This document shows, piece after piece, positions 33,892 through 45,448 of a stretch of DNA of 64,000 nt. Under the pieces are notes generated by a model. It searched no databases and had not been told where the DNA came from. It saw only the letters and a list, made by a program, of their open reading frames with translations. Source of the DNA: Tillandsia leiboldiana (Eukaryota; Streptophyta; Magnoliopsida; Poales; Bromeliaceae); the NCBI GenBank assembly GCA_029204045.2, contig CM055065.1, positions 7,318,297-7,382,296 of the forward strand. The letters are read 5' to 3'. The stretch's first letter is position 1. Every line of letters starts with the position of its first letter. A program made the translations under genes and the position numbers.

Positions 33892-36509
33892 GCAGTTTCA
33901 GCGGATTTTGGTTAGCGTGTGACTACGCACTTCACCGACTTCGGCTTTGCCTGCGGAAAGCGTTTCAGGTGGGTTGCTTCATCTCCAGAACCGGTGGACG
34001 GTTCTCTAATTCTTTATGTTAGAATGCATACATGTTAGTGTACCTATGTATGTGATTGAAAGGTAAGCTTAGTAACGGTATTTGTTTGAGAATTGCATGA
34101 GTATTATCCATCTATGTTTATGAGAATTGTGATAGTGGATGTTCATGATGAGGATTGATAGAGGCTTACCTAAGGGACTATTACCCACTGTGATTGATAG
34201 CATGCATGATTAAATATACAATCTCTAGGTTGAGATGTAAGCTTGAGGAATGGCCTATATTATGTGGATTGATGCTTACTTGTTTTATTGTACATGTCTG
34301 GTGGGTTTGATACCTCGCATGATGTTAAAAGGATATGTTCATTCCATGATAGAGGAGATAGGAAGCATGTTGTGAGAGATGAGATATTCTATTTTGCTAT
34401 GTTTAATCGCATCCTATTATTGGAACTTGACCTAGCACCCTGTCATATGATACATGTTAAAACCAGACTAGTAGAGAACCTTCACTTGGGCTAGGTTCTT
34501 TTATGCTTAGACATCCCTCACTTCGGTTATTTTCTGGACTTAGTGTTTCCTCGCCCGGGTAGTGGGCCGAGAGGTCAGGTTACTGTGGGACGTATGTTGC
34601 ACTCGTGCCTTGGGGCCGAGTGGAGTCTGGTAGCAGAGCTTAGATCAGTGCTAGTATTGTTGGGAGCCATTTGGGTAGACGGTGGTCCAGGTCGTTGAGT
34701 GTCGTCCGACCAGTTTTGTTAGACCTCGAGTTGCAGGTCGATCCTGGCTGTGGAGTATCTCCAGCCAATGCGTTCTGCGTCACGAGTAGTTGTGTCGCTA
34801 GTGTCTCAAGATTCGTGAGAGCTTTATTAGCTGCGTCGTTGAGGGGACTCCGACTTTGTTCGAGATGTTGAGGATCCCGAGTTTATCCGTTCTGGGAGAG
34901 AGAGCGTGGATTTGACTATAGCCTGCATGTACCACTGTTTGATACTCTATACCGTGTCGTTTTCCCCAGTGGGGGAGCACCTTGTGAGATGCCGCTGTGG
35001 ATGCGATGTTTGGCCTGTTGAGGGGCCGCGCCGTTTGTGGCACCGCGCGGGTTGGTGTCGCGTGGGGCCGCGCCGTTTGTGGCGCCGCGCGGGCTGGTAT
35101 CGCACGGGGCGGCCGCCACTCGGTTTTCGCCTTTACTTTTACGTGTTCAGAACCTCGGTTCTTCATGGGCAAGTCTAGTCTTATCTTTTTGCGTTTTTGG
35201 GGGCGTTTAGGTCTGGGTGTCGTTCGAGGGCGCGGGTCGACTTCTGGTGTTCCGGTCAACGCATTCTGAGGTGGGTACCCCTTTTTAGTCGTCTTTGGAA
35301 TTGGAGTCTATTTTGATTTTGTAAGAGTAAGGTGATTACATTCTTGAAGTCTTGTCTAACCCCCTTTTTGCTTGAGTTGATGACTAACCCCATGATCTGC
35401 ACGTGTATCGGCACTTATACCTTATTGGAGCAACGAGTGTCGCAGGTGGACACTCATTTTATCATGGTTACTATGCTCATGGTTGTTTCACGCACACCAG
35501 CGGTTTGGCCACCGCACTGGTGTACTTTTCCGGAGAAGTGATACGTTGACCCGTGAACCCCACAAGGTGACGTAGTGGGGGCCCCTGTAGGTGGGGGGTT
35601 AAAAGCAACAAGGTGAGAGCGGTGTATAGCTCTGAGGTAGGTGCTCAGTGCGGTGCGTATTTCTGAGGCAGGTGCTCAGTTCTAATTTCTACAGGGGGTT
35701 GCGATTGACTACATGAGGGGAAGCGGGGATGCTCCGGTCTTTCGGTTTGCGATACTCTTAGTTGTTTTTAGCATCTTGCACTTTTTACGTTTACTTATTA
35801 CTCTTTTTGTCACTGACTTCCCACACTGTGACAGGTTCAGTCAGGGGTGGGATCCGGGACGACGGTGAGGCTACGACTAGAAGGATTTTGCCTTATTCCT
35901 GGCCGGTGACTTTTTCCTTTTTACGTAGCTGTTTATTTCAGTTGGTTAGACTGTACACATGTGACTTTTATTTTTATGGATGATGCGGATGTTGGTGTGG
36001 ACTTGTGACTCTGTGATTGATTGTTTTAACTATGCTTGTTATTAGGCATTCTGGATGGCCGTTTTAAAATATAGAAAAAGAGTTTGTAAAATCATTTTAA
36101 AAACGGGGTGTCGTGTGGACACCGTTTTGTAATTCCGTGGTTTTATCCTTTCAAAACTGAATGCCGTTCGGAAAAGAGATTGCGAAAACGTTTTAAAAAC
36201 ACGGTGTCGTGTGGGTACCGTTTTCCAAACCCGTGGCTTTATCCTTTCAAACTTCCGTTGGTCAATGTAATTGTGGAATGTTTAATCGTTACTCTTTTAG
36301 TCCTCGTCTTGACTGGTGTGGTTAAAGTATAAGTTGTGAATATGACGCCGTACACATACAAAGGAGACTCTATCCCTTTGTGGGGTGACTTTGTATGTGT
36401 GGCGGGTCTGGGCACGTGCCGGAGGGAGGGAATGCTTCAAAAAAAAAAAAAAAAAAAAAAAAAATTTATTGCGCTAATTTCTGCTTCAATAAACCCCCGG
36501 GGTGTGACA
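33892..36509 (+). mobile_element. 3' half of unit V
   Basis: Continues the unit interrupted by the SIRE insertion at GCAGT. There is no coding capacity. It contains a 7-bp hairpin AGAACCG/CGGTTCT (about 33980-33999), an acceptor-like pyrimidine stretch ending GTGACAG near 35834, and a terminal segment similar to the ends of L5 and L6. A run of 26 A (36439-36464) and AATAAA (36488-36493) precede the end GGTGTGACA at 36509. The GC-rich frames at 34798-35269 are rejected as genes. Confidence 0.55.
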
Positions 36510-37201
36510 GCGCCCGGATTCACCCGGGCGCGACACGTGTCCAAGGCCTGCGCCCCGCGCGCCTCGCGCACGCGCGCCCGCCAATCACGGCGCGCCGCGT
36601 GGCAGCGGGGTTTATGGCGGAGTGCACGGGACGCAGTCCACGCCGAGCCTGCCGGGTCCATGCTCCCGCCAATGGGTGCGCGCCACGCGTCCTAGTGTAC
36701 TCCACCGTGCGCCGCGCCCGGCACGATTGGCGCCTTGACTCCCGCACCGCCGCCCGGCCAATGGGAGCCCGCCACGTGGCATCCTCTGCGTTGGCTTCAC
36801 CCGGTGCATGTCCAAGTCCCGTGGACCGGCCGGCCTGCGCTGCTGCCCGCGGTCACACCGCCATGCTCCGCCGCCTGCCCGTCACCGGCGCGCTGCCCCG
36901 GCTACCAGAACAGTACCTCTTACCTCGAAACCCGTGTTTGGGCATCCGGGCTTCGAAAAATACAAGTAAATAATCCACTTTCATCGTTTTCGCACGCTGA
37001 GTCCAAATCCGATATCCGTTTTGCCCAATTCCACTTCTAAAATTTGTCGAAGGCATCCAGATAAGTAATCTTAATCCAAATTTCGCGCTGGGTCCATTCC
37101 TGAGGTCCGATTTGCGCACAAGCACCTCCATCACACCGAATAAGCCTCCAGAAGTCGCTGATCACACTACAAAAAGCTCTGCGGAGATCCGGGTCATCAC
37201 A
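36510..37201 (-). mobile_element. GC-rich LTR unit T (5' part only)
   Basis: On the minus strand it begins TGTGATGACCCGGATCTCC (37201), the same terminus as L6 (59129). It runs through the AT-rich start and the GC-rich CACGTG/ATTGG block to the motif CGCCCGGGTGAATCCGGGCG (36510-36530), which L6 has at 59907-59927. It stops there, before the palindrome and TATA box, at the end of unit V. Confidence 0.6.
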
Positions 37202-38288
37202 GAGACCCTAGATGGTTTCTCACTACCCCCGAGTTGCAGATACTGCGGGGGGTGACGTTCGGGACGGTGTGTGAGGTGACGTCATAGCTAACAAGCTTTG
37301 AGGTCCCGAGAAATGTCTTCTTTCTTAGCTTTGGATATTATCTTTTGACCCTTTGATGATTTGTTGAATAATCTAGACATCATTGTTGTTCAGTTATGTT
37401 TGAATCAAGGTATGAAGTGTACGGCACGGGGCGGCACATACTGTGCGCCCAATATGGGGTCACGGTACCGAGGGGGTGCCACAGCACCCCCCCGTGCCGC
37501 AATACCCTTGCGGGTATCACGCGAGACAGGGCGATACTCGTATGGGTCTCGGGCGGCACGGGTCTTGTGACCTTCTTTTTTTTTTTTGGTTTTTTTGGTA
37601 CCACCCCCTCCCTCCCTCCCTCTCTCTCTCTCTCTCTCTCTCTTTCTTCAAGTAGTTTTGATTTTTTTTTCTGTGAGTTTTTTTTTTCTTTTAAAGATTT
37701 ATTTATTTATTTATTTGGTGGGCTATTGTGTCTCGTCTATTTTTTTTTCATTGGTAAATTTTTTTTTGATAGGTCCTTATGTCATTCATTCAATTTTTTT
37801 TTTTTGATTTTTTTTTTGGGATTGGCCTTTGTATCCGTGGTTTTTTTTATTTGAATATTTTTACTTTTTAAAACTTTTTTTTAAAAAAATGTAAAATTAG
37901 ATTATTTTTTATTTGTAGTTTATAAAAAGTTGAAAATAGATACTTGATTTAATTATTATATAGTTAAAATTTTAATTATTTTGGATAGATCTAGTATTTT
38001 ATATAAAATTTGTGATAAAAATATTTTTTTCTTTAAAAATTTTATTTTTAGATTTAAAAAATTAAAAATACTAATAAAATTGAAAGCTAAATTAAATTAA
38101 TTGATACTTAAATTTATTTAATTTATTTGTCATATAATTTATTGCTCATGTTGTTCTTTTTCATCATATTGTTCGTTTTTTAACTTTTTTGAATAAGTTT
38201 TACTTGTAAATTTTATTATTATATTTTAATTCCTATTTTCTATGAGGTATAATTTTTTTTTACATTTTTAAAAAAACTTATCACTATA
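37202..38288. other. AT-rich intergenic DNA with simple repeats
   Basis: No gene is supported. A GC-rich patch (37415-37570) contains GGGGGTGCCACAGCACCCCC-type inverted sequence of unknown origin. A (CCCT)n/(CT)n tract lies at 37606-37643 and long T runs at 37570-37810. Frames made of Phe, Ser and Leu here (37396-37854) are low-complexity artefacts. Confidence 0.7.
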
Positions 38289-39285
38289 TGTTGGGGCCAA
38301 AAATGTCGGTGGTCGATCGACCCCGGGGTGAGGTTGTTGACACTCTAGATGTGATGCGCCGCGTGCTAATAGAAATGATCGGGCCAAGGAGGGATCTACT
38401 CAGCCGGGTTCTTCTCAGTAAACTCTCGCGACCGTCCAGCTTAGAATAGCCAAATTGGGAGATAGAAATTAAGAGAGAGAACAATATGTGCCAAAAAATA
38501 AACGGCTGATGAACCGATTGTGAGGATTGTATTGAGTGGAATGGGGGTTACAAGAGTAACAGGTAGCCAATTACAATTAATTTACTCCTACAAAATGCGG
38601 TAAATCTATCTAGAAAAATAGTAACGATATGAAAAAACAGGGAGGTGGTCCTGACTTACGAGATTGCAGGACCCCATTCTCTTTAATGGTTCGAAAATTT
38701 ATACACTCTCCGAACCATGTGTATAGGCGTCGATTTCAAATATCGACGGGATTTGGAGGAATTCACTGTGAAACCCTTGACTACTTCCTTTTGAGTCAAA
38801 ACTTTCTCAAATAGGATAATAGTCATTTTTTCGTCCAGATTCATCCCCTTATTAGAGCGCCGGAGCGTGATCATCGGCGCTTTCCAATGCTGGACGCTGC
38901 TTGTCGTTCCGTAGTCAGTTACGAGATTCGCGTCTCGAATCTCATACCCTTCCTTTCTAGAGCCTTCCTTTTCCGGCTTGATCAGCCGAAGGCTGACTCT
39001 GACTCCTCATTCTTCGTCGCTTGACCAGGGCGGTTTGATATCCTTGTTTAGCCGAAATCGCTTCTGGATGAGGCGATAATTTTTTCATCGGCTGCCTCTC
39101 CTATCGGCTGATACCTTCAGCCGATGGCATACATCGCGTGCCACGTTCTCATGCGACTGAGATAGGTCCGGATCGGGACGCGGATCCTTCTTTGGGTTGA
39201 CCCTTCCCTTTATCGGTTGATGCTCTTTGCCGACGGTATTCGCCATGTGTCGCTCCCTCAAGTGGCAAAAAATTTGGTCTCAACA
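38289..39285 (+). mobile_element. Solo LTR, about 1 kb
   Basis: Starts TGTTGGGGCC and ends GGTCTCAACA (997 bp), with CTATA before and TTATA after, a four-of-five match to a target duplication. The inside is non-coding with repeated CGGCTGA/TCAGCCG motifs (38980-39120). The matching termini and near-duplication without internal sequence suggest LTR-LTR recombination. The lineage is unknown. Confidence 0.65.
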
Positions 39286-39696
39286 TTATATTAATTGATT
39301 AGTATAGTCAATATTCATAATTATTTGACTAAATATTTTAAAATAATATTATAAAAGCTTATTGGGAATAAAAAAATTATAAAAAAAATGTGTCAGAGCG
39401 TGCCACTGGAAGGTCATCCGTATCCATCGGCAAGCAAGCGTGTCATGTGTCGGCATGGAAGCGTACCTGTGTCGTACCGTGCCAGACGGATAACGGCACG
39501 CCCCAGTTCTACGGCACTTTATTCCTTGGTTTGAATGTTTGGATGGTTATTCATTTGAGTTTATTATGTTGGAATAAAATTTAAAATTCCAAAATTCTCA
39601 ATAATTATTTTATTATCAATTTTTAATTTATTTATTAAATTTAATTTATTCTTATTTATTACCATTTAATTTTTTATTTTTGTGTCATTTATTTTA
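39286..39696. other. AT-rich spacer
   Basis: A short GC-richer patch (39388-39515) has no recognised homology. The rest is AT-rich and featureless to me. Confidence 0.5.
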
Positions 39697-39816
39697 GGTG
39701 TATTAATCACTATTAGAATGTTGGGTTGAAACCCAACGTTCTCTTTTCCTACATTTGGTGTATTGATCATTATTAGAACGTTGGGTTGAAACCCAACATT
39801 TTCTTTTCCTGCACCT
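39697..39816 (+). repeat. 60-bp tandem duplication containing an 18-bp palindrome
   Basis: Two copies at exactly 60-bp spacing (39697, 39757). Each holds GTTGGGTTGAAACCCAAC (8-bp arms, GA centre), and pairing extends outward by about 4 bp. A TATATATA box follows at once, so this looks like the promoter of the decayed copia element downstream. Confidence 0.8.
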
Positions 39817-39993
39817 ATATATACGGTGTGTGCAACAGTAGGAAAAGGAGATAGCTGTGATTTAGTGAGAAAGAAAAAAAAGAAAGAAAGAAAGAAAAAA
39901 AAAAGAATTTATTTTAAGTTTCTTTTTTTTATTTTGTTGTTAATTTTGTTTATCGGGTGTTGAGAGAATCTCTCTGTCAACTTCTTCTACGGT

Positions 39994-40072
39994 CGTGCTC
40001 GTAGGAAGAGGAAGAGGAATTCCTGCACCTATATATAGGGTGTGTGCTCGTAGGAAGAGGAAGAGGAATTCA
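39994..40072 (+). repeat. 49-bp tandem repeat with TATA region copy
   Basis: GTGCTCGTAGGAAGAGGAAG occurs at about 39995 and 40044. The stretch between carries a second copy of the CACCTATATATA(C/G)GGTGTG promoter segment first seen at 39812. Confidence 0.7.
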
Positions 40073-41020
<948 letters not shown>

Positions 41021-42150
41021 ATGGCTTATGATGATTCTTCTAGTCTTAAGCCAGAAAAATTTAGAGGGGTAGGATTTTTGAGGTGGCAAGAACAGTTAGA
41101 GGCTTGGTTAATTACCTTAGGCCTTATAAATGCAATTAGCAAAGAACCTGCTGATTCTTCTAAATCTGCTACTACCTCAGTTACTGAACCTGTATCTGGC
41201 AGATCCCCCAAGGAAATTGAATTTCACTATAGATTTAGAATACTAAGTTGCCTATCCGATGAACTATATGAAATATATAGGAAATACCTAACTGCCAAAG
41301 ATTTATGGTGTGCTCTAGAAGATGCTTACATTATAAATAATGAAGGCGCTGCTATGTTCACCATTACTGATTTTAACAATTTTAGAATGGTAGAGAACAT
41401 TCCTATAAACGATCAAATTCATCAATTTTATAATTTTGTCCAAGAGATTAACAGAAATGGTTCAACTTTAGATGATACCTATCAAGTTACCTGACTATTT
41501 GATAAATTACCTCCTTCCTGGTCAAAATTTGCCCATGAACTTAGAAGAACCCAAGGAACTCTTCAACCTAGATATGTAATTCAAGCTATTAGAATAGAAG
41601 ACCAACATCGACTTATGGAGGTTAAACCGACCAATAACAGATCAAACTTAAACCTGACCAAGATTTCGAATCAAAGCCATGAGTCTAAACCCAAAGGTAA
41701 AAATTTTAAACCTAAGGGTAAAGACTTTAAGAGTAAGAACCCAAACCGAAATCAAAATTATACCCATAAACCCAATACCAACTAATCTAGTGGGAATAAG
41801 AAGAAGGATGGATTCTGTTATGTCTGTGGTCGGGACAATCATTTTGCTTCAAAATATTTTTATTGGAAGAAAGAGAAGGTTGTTTACAAGAAGGGCCAAA
41901 ATAATCAGAACAATTATCCTAAACCTCAAGTCAACATGGTTGAGGGTGAACCTTCGAACTCTACTCTTAGGTCAGTCTCCTTTATACCTATTGTTAACCT
42001 CACCTATCATGATTTACATTGGTGGTTAGATTCAGGAGCCAATATCCATGTTTGCACTACTAGGTCCCTATTCTCCTCCTACCAGGACTCAGGTGGAGGA
42101 TGTGTAACTGTTGGAGATGAAAAAGCTGTCAATGTTCTGGGGATCGGAAC
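41021..42150 (+). pseudogene. Ty1-copia gag-protease remnant
   Basis: One frame from ATG 41021 carries a copia gag domain (KFRGVGFLRWQEQLEAWL), then a lysine- and asparagine-rich linker, a zinc knuckle CYVCGRDNHFASKY whose last cysteine is tyrosine, and a protease start WLDSGANIHVC. It is broken by TGA 41492-41494 and a TAA near 41787. It is cut off inside the protease by unit L5, which begins TGTAGTGTAC at 42151. Integrase and RT are not found downstream. The sequence is clearly different from the SIRE-like element. Confidence 0.85.
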
Positions 42151-43177
42151 TGTAGTGTACTAGATCTTGGTATATGAGCAAATATAAATAAAAATGGTAG
42201 GAAATACCATTTTTATTGAACTTAGAGAAGTAAAGAATGATTTGGAAGTGAATTGGGCTCAAATCGGAATAAAAATAAGGGATCAAGAATTTTATGTGAG
42301 AAAATGGGCTCAGATGTTTAGCAAAAAATTCACAGTGTCAGAAAATTCTGAGAAAATTCTGGGAGCTCGGTAAATATGTTATAGGGCCACAGTAAAAGTT
42401 TCGCGTTGATCGGATACCCGGATAGTGAGAACGGGGTCCGCCAGCGATTCTGAATACAGCAAGGCTTTTGGCGCCCCAGAAGGGTCCAAAGTAAAAATTA
42501 AAGGTACCTTGAGGTAAATCAAGTTAAACCGTGGCTGCCTGTCAAATTTGGGCGAGAAACAGGCGAAAACGGACGAAAACGGGCGAAGTCCGGAAGTAGC
42601 CAACTTTCGGGCGCCCGAAAGTAAGATTCGGGCGCTCGGAATTTACTGTAGCGGGGCGGGTTTTGGATACTGTAGCAAACCCAGTTCGGCTGTGGCGGGC
42701 TAGTCACTGTAGCAGCCCGGTTCGGGTTCAGGCGAGCGCCCGGAAAGTACTGTAGCAGCGCCCGAATCCCGAGATGCACGGATCCCGAGGCAGTTGGCAC
42801 GGATCCTGAGACACGGGCACGAATCCCGAGGCATGGCGAGTGCGCGCGGCGTGCTGGGGCGTGCGGCTCGAGGCGCGCGGGGTAGGTGGGGGACGCCACG
42901 TGGCATCTCCCTATTGGACGCAGCAGCCGAGGGCACTGCCGCGCGTCGGGAAGGCGCGCGGGCCCTGGCGCGGTGTCAGCGCGGCGGGCCACGTGTCGGC
43001 CTCCCGTTCGCGGGTCAGCGCGACGCGATGCGTGACGCGACGGGTCGCTGCGCCGCGTTGACGCGCGAGACGCGGGTACGGGACACGTGGCGGTCGCCTA
43101 TTGGGCCATGTCGGCGGGTGCAGGCGCGTGCGCCCGTGGACCGCTGGTGCCGGGCTTACTGTAGCTGCCCGAATCTG

Positions 43178-43227
43178 TTTCGGGCGCCCGAAAGATGCGC
43201 CCGAATCGGGTTTTTCGGCCTATAAGG
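43178..43227 (+). promoter_or_regulatory. Core promoter of unit L5: perfect palindrome plus TATA box
   Basis: TTTCGGGCGCCCGAAA (43178-43193) is a perfect 16-bp palindrome 28 bp before TATAAGG (43221). Confidence 0.65.
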
Positions 43228-43571
43228 GTCCGAATCGCCCCATTTCTTCCCATTTTCTCCTTTTTGCTCGCGTAGAGAGGCTACGGGGAGGGATACGGCG
43301 ATTCGTGTGGGGGTTTTTGAGGGTGCGCGAGCGCGCCGTTGACCCCGTGGAGCGCGCAAGGTGTTCTAAGGAGCCTGATGGACGCATGTACACGCGTTGG
43401 ACGACGCGAATGTGTCGAGGTAGGTCCCGTATGTTGTTTTTGTGGGTGTTTGGCAAAGTTTTGGGTTTTCCTTTTGGATTTTGGATTTGACCCCATGCCC
43501 TTGTGCGTGTTAGGGACCGAGTTTTACTGTGCCGTTTTGCTGCGCGAAGTATCGCCAGACATTTTGGCGCC

Positions 43572-43990
43572 CATCGTTTTGCGTGCAAGCTCGAGGAAGA
43601 CATGCACCGTTTTGCGTGCGGACTCGACGAACATGCATCGTTTTGCGTGTGGATTCGAAGAACGTGCACCGTTTGGCGTGCAACCTTTGAAAAGAACGTG
43701 CACTATTTTGCGTACGAATTTGAGGTACGTGCACCGTTTTGCTTGCAGGTTGAGTTGTCGTGCACCGTTTTGCGTGCAGTCTCTAATGTTATGCACCGTT
43801 TTGCGTGCAACCTTGAAGAAAGGCGTGCATCGTTTCACGTGCAAACCCAAGGTATGTGCACCGCTTTGCGTGTACCGTTTTGTGTGCAACCTAGATTAAC
43901 GCGCGCCGTTTTGCGTGTAGTCTCTGACGATGTGCACCGTTTTGCGTGCAGGTTCAGTGGGCGTTCACCGTTTTGCGTGCAAGCTCGAGA
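43572..43990 (+). repeat. 31-bp minisatellite, about 14 units
   Basis: Units of the form CACCGTTTTGCGTGCAANCT plus a variable tail ending in a TG. The core CGTTTTGCGTGCA is strongly kept and the tail varies. Most units are 31 bp, two or three are 34, and one is shortened to about 16. Because 31 is not a multiple of three, all three forward frames give long Cys-, Phe- and Val-rich frames without meaning. Confidence 0.92.
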
Positions 43991-44213
43991 AAATAGGAGC
44001 AATCGCGCGGAGACCAATTGCAAGTGTCTATAAGCAATTAGGTACACCACAAGGTGGGGGATTCTGCCGAAACTGGGTGACCTCTCCCCTTGCTCCTTTG
44101 CTTTTCGGTTTAGAAGCATGATAGTAGCCTGTTAGAGGTGTTAGGGAATTATGATGAGTATGAAAATAATTGCATGCGTAAAAGTAAACAATCAGTTATT
44201 ATTGTGATCATGT

Positions 44214-44970
44214 TAGGGTGTAACCCTAGGAACCATGAGAAATGCATGATGGTAGTGAGACCTAGGAGAAAACCTAGATTTAGGTTTAACGAGTGGCATG
44301 ATGACCTAGGAGTTAAACCTAGATGGACGAGTGACATTGTCTTAGGGAATAACCTAAGGTTGAGAATAGAGTATTTAACATAGAGTCAGGGAACTCTAGG
44401 TTAAACAGGATATGGAACTTAGGTAAAGGGGACCTAAGGTGAATTAGAGTCAATGTAACTCTAAGTTAAAACATGGAACAGGAAAATAGAGTTAGGGTAA
44501 CTCTAGGATTCAGTGAGGAATCAGGAAAAAGGGGATGAGATCCCAAGGTTAAAGAATTAAACAAATATAACCCTAGAAAGTCATAGGACGTCTGGGCAAA
44601 TGGACAAATTATTTTAACTTCAATTTGAGTTAAATAAAGGAAAGGAAAAATGGGAAATAGAGTTAATAAACTCTAAGTCAAATAAATTTGAATGTGACTA
44701 GTGTCCTTGTGACATAGTGTAACTTTAAGGGTAATTGAGACATAGGGTTATGAATTGAGAACAAGTAAATAAAAGTTTAAAAATGGGCTAAGGAGCTAAA
44801 GAAATTGCCAAGTGGCAAGACAAAGTGTAAATGTAAATGAACAAGAAGTTCAAATCTAAATTGGTGTTAGAGACACCCAAACTATTCTAGAGTAAAGAAC
44901 TTAGGATAAAAGAGAAAAGCCTAAGAGAAAGCTAAAAGTGGCTTAATAAGCAAGATAAGCAAAATGCTTA
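44214..44970 (+). repeat. Train of short perfect hairpins
   Basis: At least twelve perfect inverted repeats with short loops follow one another. Examples (arm/loop length): TAGGGT/3 at 44214, AAACCTA/4 at 44270, CTTAGG/6 at 44341, TAGAGT/6 at 44381, CTTAGGT/7 at 44418, TTAGAGT/7 at 44444, TAGAGTT/5 at 44487, TAGAGTT/4 at 44658, TTGCC/4 at 44805, TGAAC/5 at 44838, GGTGT/5 at 44863, TAAGCA/3 at 44956. No ORF explains the stretch. It may form a highly folded RNA or extruding DNA. Confidence 0.7.
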
Positions 44971-45027
44971 AAAGAAAGAGAACAGAAAGAGAAAAGTAAA
45001 AGAAAAGCATTAAGGCACAAATGCTAA

Positions 45028-45448
45028 CGGGAGGGTTGAGCATATGTCACTCCCGGGTAGATGAGTGCCAAGGTGCTTTAAACTCATCTGAAACCAAAGT
45101 GTAAAGAGAATGTTTAAAGAAAGGTAAAAGGAAAAATAAAGTACATTGGGCCGGGCACTACGGGAGGCGGTGCTACAACCTGTTCTTGTTTGATTGGGAT
45201 TGTAAGCATCCGTCTTTTGGAACCCTCGGACCCGGTAAAAGAAAATCTAAATGGCTACTTGGGAGGGTTGAGCATATGTCACTCCCAAGTGAATTAAAGA
45301 AAATGGGCAAGTTGCCAAAGGGAGGGTTGAGCATATTTCACTCCCTAGTGAATGAGTGCCAAGGTGCTTTAAACTCATTCGAGTCGAGAGGGTTGAGCAG
45401 ATTTCACTCTCGAGGAAAAATAAGTGTCAAGGTGCTTTAAACTCATTT
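45028..45448 (+). repeat. Seven hairpins of two alternating types with covarying stems
   Basis: Type 1 has the 16-nt loop GGTTGAGCATATGTCA (G/T variants) at 45028-45055, 45257-45290, 45319-45346 and 45384-45413. Its stems are CGGGAG/CTCCCG, ACTTGGGAG/CTCCCAAGT, AGGGAG/CTCCCT and TCGAGAG/CTCTCGA. Type 2 has the 15-nt loop GCCAAGGTGCTTTAA at 45059-45089, 45350-45380 and 45418-45448, with stems AGATGAGT/ACTCATCT, GAATGAGT/ACTCATTC and AAATAAGT/ACTCATTT (one mismatch). Loops are fixed while stem bases change in pairs. I recognise no known RNA family. Confidence 0.85.

Noticed and set aside
8037..35500. A genuine giant palindrome or inverted gene pair
   Set aside because: The arms end at the two 100-N gaps, share the same insertion and stop codons, and are indel-rich only near contig ends; an assembly duplicate is simpler.
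36439..36464. Poly(A) tail of a retroposed gene or SINE
   Set aside because: No gene or SINE promoter boxes precede it and no flanking duplication is clear; it may be simple slippage at TGCTTCAA.
37396..37854. Hydrophobic membrane-protein-like ORF
   Set aside because: It is the translation of CT and T simple repeats.
43572..43990. CRISPR-like array
   Set aside because: Repeats are contiguous and degenerate with no unique spacers of constant length, and the DNA is plant nuclear.
43339..44033. Cys/His/Phe-rich repeated proteins resembling zinc-finger or cysteine-rich peptides
   Set aside because: They are three-frame translations of a 31-bp minisatellite; the period is not a multiple of three, so no frame is preserved.
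45028..45448. Hammerhead, twister or other known self-cleaving ribozyme
   Set aside because: The hammerhead core (CTGATGAG...GAAA) is absent and the two loops match no ribozyme core I know.
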